Under the pieces are notes generated by a model. The model was not told the origin of the DNA and made no database searches. It saw only the letters and a list, made by a program, of their open reading frames with translations. Positions 9,313 to 19,322 of a DNA stretch of 64,000 nucleotides are shown one piece after another. Source of the stretch: Pseudomonadota bacterium (GTDB lineage Bacteria > Pseudomonadota > Gammaproteobacteria > Steroidobacterales > JBCBZW01). The stretch is taken from NCBI GenBank assembly GCA_039815145.1, contig JBCBZW010000005.1:1-64000 (forward strand), in the 5' to 3' direction. The first letter of the stretch is position 1. Every line of letters starts with the position of its first letter. The position numbers and the translations under genes are program-made.

Positions 9313-10338
9313 ATGACGATCACGATCGACGGCGCCATGGGTGAGGGCGGCGGACAGGTGCTACGCACGGCCCTGTCGCTCGCGGCGATCACCGGCCAGG
9401 CGGTGCAGGTGGACAACATTCGCGCCGGTCGGCGCCGCCCCGGCTTGATGCGCCAGCACCTGACAGCGCTGCTCGCCCTGTGCGACATCACAGATGCCCA
9501 GGTGGATGGCGCCGAGGTGGGCAGTCAGCGCATCCGCTTCCAGCCGGGCGCGATCCGCGCCGGCGACTACGCCTTCAGTGTCGGGACGGCAGGCAGCACC
9601 GGCCTGGTGCTGCAAACCGTACTACCTGTGCTCCTGCACAGCACCGCCCCATCCACAGTGCGGGTGAGCGGAGGCACGCACAACCCGGCGGCACCGCCCT
9701 TCGAATTCCTCGACCGATCCTACCTGCCGGCGTTGCGTTCGCTCGGCTACTCGCTCGATGCATCGCTCCTGCGCCATGGGTTCTACCCGGCTGGCGGCGG
9801 TTCGGTCGAGGTGCGCGTAGGCGGCCGGACCGATGTCGGCACACGGGAATTCGTGCGCGAGACGCGGGGTGAGGAGCTGGGTCGCTACCTGGACTGCCTG
9901 GTGGCCAATCTCGCCTCGTCGATCGGCGAGCGCGAACTCAATGTCGCAGGCAAAGCCCTGGATGTCCCCACACAGGCACGGCAGCTGCAACGGGCCGACT
10001 CCGATGGCCCTGGCAACCTGCTGTACGCACGCCTGGAATACCAGGACCTAACGGTGATGTTCGCATCCTTCGGCGAGCGCAGTGTGTCAGCGGAGCAGGT
10101 GGCGAATCGCCTCACCAAACGCGTACGAGCGTTCACACGCAGCGCCGCCGCCGTCGACCACTACCTCGCGGACCAGCTGCTGCTGCCGATGGCCCTCGCC
10201 CAGGGCGGTTGCTTTTCGACCCTGCGCCCGAGCCGCCATGCGCTAACCAACGCCCAGGTGATCGAGCGATTCCTGGGTGGCGCTATCGGCTTCGAGGACG
10301 CCGGTGAGTCGTGCGTATGTACGGTGAAGCGCGGCTGA
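9313..10338 (+). CDS. rtcA: RtcA, RNA 3'-terminal phosphate cyclase
   Basis: RtcA uses ATP to convert RNA 3'-phosphates to 2',3'-cyclic phosphates via a covalent histidine-AMP intermediate. The 341-residue length fits the family. The N-terminus has the characteristic DGAMGEGGGQVLRTAL motif, and the catalytic histidine in SRHALTNAQ falls at residue 309, the same number as in E. coli RtcA. An AAGGA ribosome-binding site precedes the ATG. Second gene of the rtcBA operon, it converges on lpdA 48 bases later. Confidence 0.97.
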   Translation: MTITIDGAMGEGGGQVLRTALSLAAITGQAVQVDNIRAGRRRPGLMRQHLTALLALCDITDAQVDGAEVGSQRIRFQPGAIRAGDYAFSVGTAGSTGLVLQTVLPVLLHSTAPSTVRVSGGTHNPAAPPFEFLDRSYLPALRSLGYSLDASLLRHGFYPAGGGSVEVRVGGRTDVGTREFVRETRGEELGRYLDCLVANLASSIGERELNVAGKALDVPTQARQLQRADSDGPGNLLYARLEYQDLTVMFASFGERSVSAEQVANRLTKRVRAFTRSAAAVDHYLADQLLLPMALAQGGCFSTLRPSRHALTNAQVIERFLGGAIGFEDAGESCVCTVKRG

Positions 10339-10386
10339 GCAGAGGACGCTCGGCCGCGCTGCGGTGCGCGTAGAGGTCCGCTCGGC

Positions 10387-11817
10387 TCAGCGCGCCTTGC
10401 GCTTCGGCAGGTAGAGGTCGGTGATCGTGCCCTCGAACACCTCCGCCGCCATCGCCACCGTCTCCGACAGCGTGGGATGGGGATGGATGGTGAGGCCGAT
10501 GTCCGCCGCATCACAACCGAGCTCGATCGCAAGGCCCGCTTCGGCGATGAGATCGCCCGCGTTCGGGCCGACGATCCCGGCCCCCAGCAAGCGCCCGCTC
10601 GCCTTGTCGAACAGCAGCTTGGTGAATCCCTCGCTGCGGTTGATGGCGAGCGATCGGCCGCTCGCGGCCCACGGGAAGTTGCCCTTGCCGTAGTCCACGC
10701 CCTCGTCCTTCAGCTGCTGCTCGGTCTTGCCGACCCAAGCCACCTCAGGATCTGTGTAGGCGACGGAGGGGATCACCCGTGCGTCGAAGAAGGACTTCTC
10801 ACCTGCGGCCACCTCGGCCGCCACCTTCGCCTCGTGGGTCGCCTTGTGCGCCAGCATCGGCTGACCGACGATGTCGCCGATGGCGAAGATATGGGACACG
10901 TTGGTGCGCATCTGACGATCGACGCTGATGAAGCCGCGCTCGTCCACGGCCACCCCGGCCGCCTCCGCGTTGATCAGCGCCCCGTTGGGCTTGCGGCCCA
11001 CGGCGACCAACACCCGGCCGTACACCTGCGGCTCGGGCGCACCCTCGCCGTCGAAGGTCACCTCAAGGCCCGCGTCCGTGCCCTCCACGGCCACCACCTT
11101 GGTGCCGAGCATGATCGCCTCGTAGCGGCTGCCCATGAGCTTGGCCAGCGGGCGGACCAGGTCGGGATCGGCGCCCGGCATGAGGCCATCGGTAAGCTCG
11201 ACGATGCTCACCTTGACGCCGAGGGCGTCGTAGACGCTCGCAAGCTCCATGCCGATGATGCCGCCGCCGATGACGAGCATGCGCTCGGGCAGCTCGTCGA
11301 GCTCGAGGGCGTCGGTGGAATCCATCACGCGCGGATCGTCGTGATCGATGAAGGGCAAACGCACAGGTTCGCTACCGGCGGCGATGATGCACTGCTTGAA
11401 CTCGACGCGGGTGGTACCGCCCTCGCCTTCCACCTCCAGGGCGTTGGGTGAGGCGAAGCGCCCGTAGCCGTGCACCACGCGCACACCGCGCTTGTTGGCC
11501 ATCTGGTCGAGGCCGCCCGTGAGGCGACGCACGATACCGTTCTTCCAACTGCGCAGGCGATCCGTGTCGATCTCGGGGTCGGCGAAGCGCACGCCGAACT
11601 CCGCCATGGAATGGGCCTCCTCGATCACCTTGGCTGCATGCAGCAAGGCCTTCGAGGGAATACAGCCCACGTTGAGGCACACCCCGCCGAGATAGGGATC
11701 GCGCTCGATGAGCACGACGTCCTGGCCGAGGTCCGCGGCGCGGAAGGCCGCGGTGTAGCCGCCCGGCCCGGAGCCGAGCACGACGAGATCTGCTTGCACC
11801 GTGGTCGGCTCGCTCAT
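10387..11817 (-). CDS. lpdA: Dihydrolipoamide dehydrogenase (E3)
   Basis: This FAD flavoprotein reoxidises dihydrolipoyl groups of the 2-oxoacid dehydrogenase complexes with NAD+. It has 476 residues, typical for the family. Visible motifs: the FAD Rossmann GSGPGGYTAA (about 15-24), redox disulfide C47/C52 in GGVCLNVGCIPSK, the NAD-binding GGGIIGMELA, the second FAD motif FAIGDIVG, and the catalytic HPHPTLSE near the C-terminus. Its ATG overlaps the aceF stop by four bases (ATGA), so it is translationally coupled as the last gene of the pyruvate dehydrogenase operon. Confidence 0.96.
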   Translation of the reverse strand: MSEPTTVQADLVVLGSGPGGYTAAFRAADLGQDVVLIERDPYLGGVCLNVGCIPSKALLHAAKVIEEAHSMAEFGVRFADPEIDTDRLRSWKNGIVRRLTGGLDQMANKRGVRVVHGYGRFASPNALEVEGEGGTTRVEFKQCIIAAGSEPVRLPFIDHDDPRVMDSTDALELDELPERMLVIGGGIIGMELASVYDALGVKVSIVELTDGLMPGADPDLVRPLAKLMGSRYEAIMLGTKVVAVEGTDAGLEVTFDGEGAPEPQVYGRVLVAVGRKPNGALINAEAAGVAVDERGFISVDRQMRTNVSHIFAIGDIVGQPMLAHKATHEAKVAAEVAAGEKSFFDARVIPSVAYTDPEVAWVGKTEQQLKDEGVDYGKGNFPWAASGRSLAINRSEGFTKLLFDKASGRLLGAGIVGPNAGDLIAEAGLAIELGCDAADIGLTIHPHPTLSETVAMAAEVFEGTITDLYLPKRKAR

Positions 11818-13757
11818 CCGCGTAGGTCCTCCGGCAGCAGGCCCTGCACTTCCTTCAGGATTTCACCTAAGCGCACCGTAAAGCGTACGGCAGCCGCGCC
11901 GTCGATCACCCGGTGGTCATAGGACAGGGAGAACGGAAGCATCAGGCGAGGCTGGAAGGCCTCGCCATCCCACACGGGCGCCATGGCCGAGCGTGAGACG
12001 CCGAGGATGGCGACCTCAGGCGCATTGATGATCGGCGTGAAGGCCGTGCCGCCGATACCGCCCAGGCTCGAGATCGTGAAGACGCCACCTTGCATCTGAT
12101 CGCCCTTCAGCTTGCCCTCGCGGGCGAGACCGGCGAGCGAGCCGAGCTCGCGCGCAATGTCGAACAGATCGCGCTTGTCAGCGTCCTTGATCACGGGCAC
12201 GACGAGGCCGTTCGGCGTGTCCGCGGCAAAGCCGATGTGCGTGTAACCCTTCATGACCAGGGCATCACCGTCGAGGGACGCCTTGAACACCGGGAACTCA
12301 TCGAGGGCGAGGGCGCACGCGCGCACCAGGAAGGCCAACGGGGTGAGCTTGGCCTCACGCTCCGCGGCCACGGGCTTCAGGCGCTTGCGCGTTGCCTCCA
12401 TGTCCGTGATGTCCGCTTCGTCGAACTGCGTGACGTGGGGCAAGTTGATCCAGCTCGCGTGCAAGCGCGGGCCGGAGATCTTCTGAATCCGCGTGAGCGG
12501 CTGGCGCTCGATCTCGCCAAACTTGGCGAAGTCGACCTTGGGCACCTTCGCCAGAGCCTGCCCTGCTGCCGCGGGGGCAGCGCCGGTCACGATGGACTTG
12601 ACGAATCCCTTGACGTCATCGGCCGTGATACGCCCTTTTAGTCCGCTGCCTTTGACGCGACCCAGATCCACGCCGAGCTCGCGAGCGAAGCGACGCACGG
12701 AGGGGCCGGCGTGGGCCCGGGCGAACGTGCCCTCGTCCACAGGCGGCAAAGAAGCGGCGCGCGCAGGTGCCGGCGCAGCTGGCTTCGGCGGGGCCGCAGC
12801 CGGGGCCGCCGCGGGCGCAGCAGGCGCCGCCGCGGGCGCTGAGCTTGCCGATCCCACCGCATCGAGGTGGATGATCAGATCGCCTTCGGACACTCGGTCG
12901 CCCACGCCCACGTGCAGGGCGGCGACGCGTCCGGCGGACGGCGCCGGCACGTCCATGGCGGCTTTGTCCGTCTCCAAGGTGATCAGGGACGCCTCGGCTT
13001 CCACCTCGTCGCCGGGCTTCACCAGGACCTCGATGACCTCCACATCGTTGAAATCACCCATGTCCGGGACGCGCACCTCGACGCCGGGCACGACCACGGG
13101 CTCGCTACTCGGGGCCGGGGCGGCGGCGGCGGCGGCGGTGGCCGCAGGCAGGCTTCCTTCGCGGGGCGCCGCCGCGGCGGCACCGTCCGCGTAGGTGATG
13201 ACGATATCGCCCTCGGAGACCTTGTCGCCGGTCTTTACGTGCACCTCGGCGACGACGCCGGCGCGTGGGGCCGGCACGTCCATGGCGGCCTTGTCCGTCT
13301 CAAGCGTCAGCAGGGGTTGCTCGGCATCGACCTTGTCGCCGGCACTCACCAGCACGTCGATGACGTCGACCTGGTTGAAGTCGCCGATATCCGGCACGTG
13401 CACCGCTTCGCCGCCGCCTGACGCCTCGACAGCCTGAGCTGGGGCCGGAGCGGGCGCGCTCGATGGCGCGGCGGCCGCGGGCGGCGAGGTCGAGGCCGCA
13501 GGGGCGGCGGAGGCACCCTCGGCGAAGGTCACCACCAGGCTCCCTTCGGAGACCTTGTCGCCGGTCTTCACGTGCACCTCAGCCACCACGCCGGCGCGCG
13601 GCGCGGGGACGTCCATGGCGGCCTTGTCGGTCTCGAGCGTAACCAGCGGTTGCTCCGCATCCACCGTGTCGCCAGGGTTCACCAGCACGTCGATCACGTC
13701 GACGTCGTTGAAGTCTCCGATGTCCGGCACGCGGACTTCACGATCCTCAGTTGTCAC
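11814..13757 (-). CDS. aceF: Dihydrolipoyllysine acetyltransferase (E2), three lipoyl domains
   Basis: Core of the pyruvate dehydrogenase complex, passing acetyl groups from lipoyl arms to CoA. The 647 residues begin with three tandem lipoyl domains, each with ETDKAAMD and lipoyl-lysines at K45, K156 and K265. Ala/Pro-rich linkers follow, then an E1/E3-binding domain (about 350-393) and the catalytic domain ending with the SYDHRVIDG motif (H615). Domains one and two are nearly identical across long stretches, which suggests recent duplication or gene conversion. The gene lies 15 bases downstream of aceE and overlaps lpdA by four bases. Confidence 0.96.
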   Translation of the reverse strand: MTTEDREVRVPDIGDFNDVDVIDVLVNPGDTVDAEQPLVTLETDKAAMDVPAPRAGVVAEVHVKTGDKVSEGSLVVTFAEGASAAPAASTSPPAAAAPSSAPAPAPAQAVEASGGGEAVHVPDIGDFNQVDVIDVLVSAGDKVDAEQPLLTLETDKAAMDVPAPRAGVVAEVHVKTGDKVSEGDIVITYADGAAAAAPREGSLPAATAAAAAAPAPSSEPVVVPGVEVRVPDMGDFNDVEVIEVLVKPGDEVEAEASLITLETDKAAMDVPAPSAGRVAALHVGVGDRVSEGDLIIHLDAVGSASSAPAAAPAAPAAAPAAAPPKPAAPAPARAASLPPVDEGTFARAHAGPSVRRFARELGVDLGRVKGSGLKGRITADDVKGFVKSIVTGAAPAAAGQALAKVPKVDFAKFGEIERQPLTRIQKISGPRLHASWINLPHVTQFDEADITDMEATRKRLKPVAAEREAKLTPLAFLVRACALALDEFPVFKASLDGDALVMKGYTHIGFAADTPNGLVVPVIKDADKRDLFDIARELGSLAGLAREGKLKGDQMQGGVFTISSLGGIGGTAFTPIINAPEVAILGVSRSAMAPVWDGEAFQPRLMLPFSLSYDHRVIDGAAAVRFTVRLGEILKEVQGLLPEDLRG

Positions 13758-13772
13758 GTCAGCCCCCTCGCG

Positions 13773-16433
13773 TCAGGACAGCCACGGCGCTGGCCGGTTG
13801 GGATCGATCTCGAAGCGCTCGATAGCCCGCGAGACGAGCCAGCGCTGCATGCGCCCCTCGTCGGCGAGGGCCTTCAAGGCGGCGAGGGCGATGTAGCGAC
13901 GATCCACCTCGAAGAAATCGCGCAACTTGGCGCGACCGTCGCTGCGACCGAAGCCATCCGTGCCCAGGCACACGTAGCGCCCCGGCACCCACTCACGGAT
14001 CTGATCGGCGAAGGACGCCATGTAGTCCGTGGCGGCGATGAAGGGGCCACTGCGCTCGGCGAAGCATGCTTCCACGTGGCCGCGCTGCGGTGTGGTCTCG
14101 GGACGCATACGGTTGTTGCGCGCAACGGCCAGCCCCTCGCGGCGCAGCTCCGTAAAGCTCGGCACGGACCACACGTCTGCGGCGACCCCGAACTCACCCA
14201 GTAGCTCAGCGGCCGCGATCACCTCGCGCAGGATCGTACCGCAGCCGAGCAACTGCACACGCAGTTCTCCCTGCTGGCCTTCCTGCAAGAGGTACATGCC
14301 CTTGACGATGTCCTCCTCGGCGCCCGCCGGCATGGCCGGGTGCTGGTAGTTCTCGTTCATGCAGGTGAGGTAATAGAAAACGTTCTCGTCCTCCGTGATC
14401 ATCCGGCGCAAGCCGTCCTTCACGATCACCGCCAGCTCGTAGCTGTAGGTGGGATCGTAGGAGACGCAATTCGGCACGGTGGCGGAGAGCAGGTGGCTGT
14501 GGCCGTCCTGGTGCTGCAGACCCTCGCCCGCAAGCGTCGTGCGGCCCGCCGTGCAGCCGACGAGGAAGCCCCGGGACTGCATGTCGCCCGCGGCCCAGAT
14601 GAAGTCGCCGACACGCTGGAAGCCGAACATCGAGTAGAAGAGGTAGAAGGGGATCATCTGGATGCCGTGGTTGGCGTAGGCCGTGGCCGCCGCGATCCAC
14701 GAGCAGACCGAGCCACCCTCGTTGATGCCCTCCTCCAGGATCTGTCCCTTCTTGTCCTCGCGGTAGTACATGAGCTGATCCGCGTCCTGCGGACGGTACA
14801 GCTGACCGACGCTCGAGTAGATCCCGAACTGGCGGAACATGCCCTCCATGCCGAAGGTGCGCGCCTCATCGGGCACGATCGGCAGAATCCGCTGCCCCAC
14901 CTCCTTGTCGCGCATCAGCTGGGTGAGCATGCGCACCAGGGTCATGGTGGTGGAGACCTCGCGATCGCCCGAGCCTTTGAGCTGCGCGTCGAAGGGATCA
15001 GGGGCCGGCGCCTTGAGCGTCGGCAGCGAGATCGTGCGCTGGGGCAGAGAACCGCCCAGCACCTTGCGCCGCTGCATCAGGTAGCGGTGTTCGCGACTGT
15101 CCTCCGGCGGGCGGCAGAAGGGCAGCTTGTTGATTTCGTCATCGGCCACGGGGATGTCGAAGCGATCGCGGAAGTGGCGCAGCGCCTCCTCGTCCAGCTT
15201 CTTCTGCTGGTGGGTGGTGTTCTGCCCCTCACCGGCCGCGCCCATGCCGAAGCCCTTCACGGTCTTGGCCAGGATCACCGTGGGCGCCCCCTGCATGCGC
15301 GAGGCCGCGGCGTAAGCCGCGTGCACCTTGAGCTGATCGTGGCCGCCGCGATTCAGGCGCCAAATGTCCTCATCGGACATATTGGCCACCATGGCCTCGA
15401 GCTCGGGGTACTTGCCGAAGAAGTGCTTGCGCACGAAGTCGCCGCCGTTGGCCTTGAAGGCCTGGTACTCGCCGTCGACCGCCTCCTCCATGCGCTGGCG
15501 CAGGAGGCCCTCGGTGTCGCGCGCGAGCAGCGGATCCCAGCGCGAGCCCCACAGCACCTTGATGACGTTCCAACCGGCGCCGCCGAAGCTCGCTTCCAGC
15601 TCCTGGATGATCTTGCCGTTGCCGCGCACGGGGCCGTCCAGGCGCTGCAGGTTGCAGTTGATGACGAACACAAGGTTATCCAGGCGTTCGCGCACCGGCA
15701 GGGTGATGGCGCCGAGGGACTCGGGCTCGTCCATCTCGCCGTCGCCGAGGAAGCACCAGATCTTGCGATCCGACGGCGGCACCAGGCCGCGGTCCTGCAG
15801 GTAGCGCGTGAAGCGCGCCTGGTAGATGGCCATCATCGGGCCGAGGCCCATGGAGACCGTCGGGAACTGCCAGAAGTCCGGCATCAGGTAGGGGTGCGGG
15901 TAGGAGCTCAAGCCCCCGCCGCCCACTTCCTGGCGGAACAGGCGCAGCTGATCTGCGCTCAGGCGCCCCTCGAGGAACGCGCGAGCGTAGATGCCGGGCG
16001 CCGAATGCCCCTGGACGAAGATCATGTCGCCCGGGTGGCTCTCGCTCGGCGCGCGCCAGAAGTGGTTGAAGCCCACCTCGTACAGCACGGCGCTGGAGGC
16101 GTAGGTGGCGATGTGGCCGCCGAGCTCACTGTTGGCCCGGTTGGCCTGCACAACGGTCGCCATCGCGTTCCAGCGGATGTAGGCGAGGATGCGCTTCTCG
16201 ACCGCGAGGTCCCCGGGATAGGGGTCCTGCTGGCCGACTGAAATCGTATTCAGGTAAGCCGTGTTGGGGCTGTAGGGGAGGTATCCGCCCGAGCGCCGTG
16301 TGTGATCGATGAGCCGATCGAGCAGGTAATGCGCCCGCTCCGGACCGTGCACCTTGAGGACGGAGTCAATGGACTCCAGCCACTCCCGTGTTTCCGCTGG
16401 ATCGAGGTCCTGCGACGTATGGTGTTCCGACAT
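13773..16433 (-). CDS. aceE: Pyruvate dehydrogenase E1 component, homodimeric type
   Basis: This thiamine-diphosphate enzyme decarboxylates pyruvate and reductively acetylates the E2 lipoyl groups. The thiamine-diphosphate motif begins GDGEMDEPES and continues to NCNLQRLDGP. The frame stays open upstream to 16619, but I choose the ATG at 16433 (MSEHHTSQD). It has a GGGAGCG ribosome-binding site and gives 886 residues, matching E. coli AceE (about 887). The extra upstream 62 codons look unlike the family. First gene of aceE-aceF-lpdA. It is divergent from a leucyl aminopeptidase across 262 bases that should hold both promoters; no clear PdhR-type operator was recognised. Confidence 0.96.
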   Translation of the reverse strand: MSEHHTSQDLDPAETREWLESIDSVLKVHGPERAHYLLDRLIDHTRRSGGYLPYSPNTAYLNTISVGQQDPYPGDLAVEKRILAYIRWNAMATVVQANRANSELGGHIATYASSAVLYEVGFNHFWRAPSESHPGDMIFVQGHSAPGIYARAFLEGRLSADQLRLFRQEVGGGGLSSYPHPYLMPDFWQFPTVSMGLGPMMAIYQARFTRYLQDRGLVPPSDRKIWCFLGDGEMDEPESLGAITLPVRERLDNLVFVINCNLQRLDGPVRGNGKIIQELEASFGGAGWNVIKVLWGSRWDPLLARDTEGLLRQRMEEAVDGEYQAFKANGGDFVRKHFFGKYPELEAMVANMSDEDIWRLNRGGHDQLKVHAAYAAASRMQGAPTVILAKTVKGFGMGAAGEGQNTTHQQKKLDEEALRHFRDRFDIPVADDEINKLPFCRPPEDSREHRYLMQRRKVLGGSLPQRTISLPTLKAPAPDPFDAQLKGSGDREVSTTMTLVRMLTQLMRDKEVGQRILPIVPDEARTFGMEGMFRQFGIYSSVGQLYRPQDADQLMYYREDKKGQILEEGINEGGSVCSWIAAATAYANHGIQMIPFYLFYSMFGFQRVGDFIWAAGDMQSRGFLVGCTAGRTTLAGEGLQHQDGHSHLLSATVPNCVSYDPTYSYELAVIVKDGLRRMITEDENVFYYLTCMNENYQHPAMPAGAEEDIVKGMYLLQEGQQGELRVQLLGCGTILREVIAAAELLGEFGVAADVWSVPSFTELRREGLAVARNNRMRPETTPQRGHVEACFAERSGPFIAATDYMASFADQIREWVPGRYVCLGTDGFGRSDGRAKLRDFFEVDRRYIALAALKALADEGRMQRWLVSRAIERFEIDPNRPAPWLS

Positions 16434-16695
16434 ACGCTCCCCGCAATAATCGGATACTGAAAGCTGTGAGATCCGGCCAATGCTTCCGTTTAGCGTTGGC
16501 CCGTCGCCCGCCTCGCGGACCGGTTCGCGAGCGCGGCGCAAGGTGGCCGCATCGGTGGCTGGGACATGCTTGAGTAGCGATCGGGGTCGGTCGAATTGCC
16601 GCCATCCACCTGCTAGCATGCGCAGTACGCGCGGCGCTGTTCGAAAGCGGCGCCATCATTACTTTTTGCCTCCTAGCGGTCAAGAAATCCTTATC

Positions 16696-18252
16696 GTGCC
16701 CCTGCAGCTCCCCGCATCTCCGCGCATCGAGGCCACACACCATCGCTCCCCCCTATCGGACGCCGACATCGCCGCGTGTGATCACCTGATCATCGCGCTG
16801 CCGAGCAGCACGGCCCAGGGCGATGGCTGGCCCTCCTTTCCCCACCAGACCCTGGTGCGCAGCCTCCTCGATCGCCTCACGGAGGTGGGCGACGCGCGGC
16901 GGGTCCACGCGGTGCTGCCTACGGAGGACGCCACCAACGTGAGCGCCGGCTTCGTGCCGGCCGGCCAGGACGCCTTCGCCACCCTCACAGCGGCACGCAA
17001 GCTCGTGGCCGAGGTCGCTCGCCAGCAGGTGGGGCGGGTAACGGTGGTGGCGCCGGGTTTCGACCCGCAGGCGCAGGCCCTGGTGCTGAGTGCCGTCGTC
17101 CGCGCCCTCGCCGCCGCCGCCTTCGAGATGCCCTCGGCGAAGCAGGCGCAGCGCAGCGAGAGCAGCCGGGTGTCGCTCGAGCGCATCGACACCTTCGGCC
17201 TCGATCAGCCCCTCGACTATCGGCGAGAGCTGGCCGAGGCCCAGGGCAACGGGCTGGCGCGCTGGCTCTCGGCGCTGCCGTCCAACGCGCTCACGGTGCA
17301 GGGTTACCTGGAGCGCGTGGAGACCCTGGCCGGTGAGCTCGGCTGGGAGCTCGAGGTGTTGCGCACGCAGGAGCTGGAGGCGCTCGGGGCCAACGCTTAC
17401 CTGGCTGTTGCCCAGGGCAGTCGAGGGCATGCCCCGTCGGAGCCTGCCTTGATTCACCTGCGCTACCGCCCGCCCGGAGCCGTGCCGAACGCACCTGCGG
17501 AACTGGCCCTGGTCGGCAAGGGCATCTGCTTCGACACGGGCGGTGTAAACGTCAAACCTGCCCAGTACATGCAGACCATGAACGAGGACATGGGCGGCAG
17601 CGCCGCCGCCCTCGGCACCCTGTACACGATCACCGAACTCGGGCTGCCGATCGCCGTCGATGCCTGGCTTGCGCTGGCCGAGAATGCGATCGGCCCCGGC
17701 GCCTACAAGCCCCAGGACCTCATCACCGCCGCCAACGGCACCACCATCGAAGTGGTGCACACCGATGCGGAGGGCCGCATGGTGTTGGCGGACGCACTGC
17801 ACCTGGCGGCTCGCGAGCAGCCGGCCCTGCTGGTCGATCTCGCCACCCTGACCGGGGCGTGCGTGAACGCCTTGACCACGGCGTACAGCGGTGTCTTCGT
17901 CAACCGCCCGGAGCTGCAGGACATGTTGGTGGAAGCGGGTCGTTCGAGCGGCGAGCGCGTGTGGCCGTTCCCCCTCAGCGCCGACTTCGATCAGGCGCTC
18001 GAGAGCGACTTCGCCGACGTGAAGCAGTGCACGATCGACGGCCGCGGCGATCACATCCTGGCCGCTCGCTTCCTCGGCCGCTTCGTCCCTGACAGTATCC
18101 CTTGGGTGCACATCGACCTCGCCTCCTCCCGCCACAAGGGTGGCCTCGGTCACGTTCCCACGGACATCACCGGCTTCGGCGTTCATCTCCTAACGAGTTT
18201 GCTCGTCGACCAGATGCTGAGCGACGCCGAGGACGACGGGCAGGGTTCCTGA
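16696..18252 (+). CDS. Leucyl aminopeptidase, family M17
   Basis: Cytosolic two-metal aminopeptidase removing N-terminal residues from peptides. The M17 metal and catalytic residues are visible in GKGICFDTGGVNVKP (Lys, Asp, Lys), MNEDMGGSAA (Asp) and the signature HTDAEGRMVLADAL (Asp, Glu, Arg). About 518 residues from a GTG at 16696. An in-frame ATG at 16618 or further upstream is possible, but the residues before IVPLQLP look non-coding and no good ribosome-binding site decides the matter. The N-terminal domain is weakly conserved. The stop codon overlaps the pyrC start by one base (TGATG), so the two are probably co-translated. Confidence 0.9.
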   Translation: MPLQLPASPRIEATHHRSPLSDADIAACDHLIIALPSSTAQGDGWPSFPHQTLVRSLLDRLTEVGDARRVHAVLPTEDATNVSAGFVPAGQDAFATLTAARKLVAEVARQQVGRVTVVAPGFDPQAQALVLSAVVRALAAAAFEMPSAKQAQRSESSRVSLERIDTFGLDQPLDYRRELAEAQGNGLARWLSALPSNALTVQGYLERVETLAGELGWELEVLRTQELEALGANAYLAVAQGSRGHAPSEPALIHLRYRPPGAVPNAPAELALVGKGICFDTGGVNVKPAQYMQTMNEDMGGSAAALGTLYTITELGLPIAVDAWLALAENAIGPGAYKPQDLITAANGTTIEVVHTDAEGRMVLADALHLAAREQPALLVDLATLTGACVNALTTAYSGVFVNRPELQDMLVEAGRSSGERVWPFPLSADFDQALESDFADVKQCTIDGRGDHILAARFLGRFVPDSIPWVHIDLASSRHKGGLGHVPTDITGFGVHLLTSLLVDQMLSDAEDDGQGS

Positions 18253-19313
18253 TGGAACTGACGATCACCCGCCCCGACGACATGCACCTGCACGTGCGCG
18301 ACGGGGAGGCTTTGACGGCGGTCGTGCCGCATAGTGCGGCGTGCTTCAATCGCGTCGTAGTCATGCCGAACCTCGTGCCCCCGGTGACCGAGGTGGACTC
18401 GGCGGCCGACTACCGCGCCCGCGTTCGGGCCGCGGTTCCCCGCGCACGCAAGGCGGACTTCGAACCGCTGATGACCCTCTACCTCACCGACCGCACGAGC
18501 GTGCAGACCGTGCGCGAGGCCAGCACCCACGCGTGGATTGCAGGCTTCAAGCTGTACCCCGCGGGCGCCACCACCAACTCCGACGCCGGGGTCTCGCGCA
18601 TCGAGGCCATCGAGCCGGTGCTGGAGGCGATGGAGGAACACGGCGTAGCCCTGCTGGTCCACGGGGAAGTCACCCACAGCGATGTCGACGTATTCGACCG
18701 CGAGGCCGCCTTCATCGATCAGGTACTGAGCGGTGTGCGCGAGCGCTATCCGCGCCTGCGCATCGTGTTCGAACACATCACCACGGCCGCCGCCGTCGCC
18801 TTCGTGCGCAGTTGTGATCAGGCCACGGCGGCCACGATCACCCCGCAACATCTCCTGCTCAACCGCAACGCCCTTTTCCAGGGTGGCCTGCGCCCGCACA
18901 TGTACTGTCTTCCGGTGCTCAAGCGCGAGCGCGATCGCGAGGCCCTCGTGGACGCCGCCACCAGCGGCGACCCCCGCTTCTTCCTGGGCACGGACAGCGC
19001 GCCTCACGCGCGCAGCGCCAAGGAATCGGCCTGCGGCTGCGCCGGCATCTACTCGGCCCACGCGGCGATCGAACTCTACGCGGAGGCCTTCGAGGAGGCG
19101 GGCGCTCTGGAGCGCTTGGAAGGCTTTGCCTCGCACTTCGGCGCGGACTTCTACGGCTTGCCGCGCAACCGAGACAAGATCACCCTGCGCAAGGAAGCCT
19201 GGCAGGTGCCCGCCGCCTATCCGTTTGTGGAGCAGGAAGCACTGGTGCCCTTCGGCGCGGGCGAGACCCTGACGTGGCGTCGCATCGGTGACGACGACAG
19301 CACCAGCGGCTAG
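18252..19313 (+). CDS. pyrC: Dihydroorotase, class II
   Basis: Catalyses the reversible cyclisation of carbamoyl-aspartate to dihydroorotate in pyrimidine synthesis. 353 residues from the ATG at 18252, close to E. coli PyrC (348). Binuclear zinc ligands are in place: H12 and H14 (MHLHVRD), the carboxylated K100 (GFKLYPAG), H137 (VHGEV), H175 (FEHIT) and D248 (GTDSAPH). A longer in-frame opening begins at 18102, but it lies inside the aminopeptidase gene and does not match the family N-terminus. The TGATG junction with the upstream gene indicates translational coupling. Confidence 0.96.
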   Translation: MELTITRPDDMHLHVRDGEALTAVVPHSAACFNRVVVMPNLVPPVTEVDSAADYRARVRAAVPRARKADFEPLMTLYLTDRTSVQTVREASTHAWIAGFKLYPAGATTNSDAGVSRIEAIEPVLEAMEEHGVALLVHGEVTHSDVDVFDREAAFIDQVLSGVRERYPRLRIVFEHITTAAAVAFVRSCDQATAATITPQHLLLNRNALFQGGLRPHMYCLPVLKRERDREALVDAATSGDPRFFLGTDSAPHARSAKESACGCAGIYSAHAAIELYAEAFEEAGALERLEGFASHFGADFYGLPRNRDKITLRKEAWQVPAAYPFVEQEALVPFGAGETLTWRRIGDDDSTSG

Positions 19314-19322
19314 CGCGAGCGC

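Noticed and set aside
8067-9491. 474-codon minus-strand ORF over rtcB
   Set aside because: Shadow frame; rtcB has all catalytic motifs on the plus strand.
6071-10338. CRISPR or type III defence locus, suggested by a CARF domain
   Set aside because: The CARF domain belongs to RtcR; there are no cas genes, repeats or effector nucleases nearby.
13101-13757. Repeated sequence in aceF as a possible assembly duplication
   Set aside because: The repeats are three lipoyl domains with different linkers, normal for AceF.
14340-16241. 633-codon plus-strand ORF antisense to aceE
   Set aside because: High-GC shadow frame; composition rich in His/Arg/Ala without domains, and the opposite strand encodes a clear AceE.
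16480-16695. Long N-terminal extension of the leucyl aminopeptidase
   Set aside because: Basic, Arg/Ser-rich translation overlapping the aceE promoter region; no similarity to M17 N-termini.
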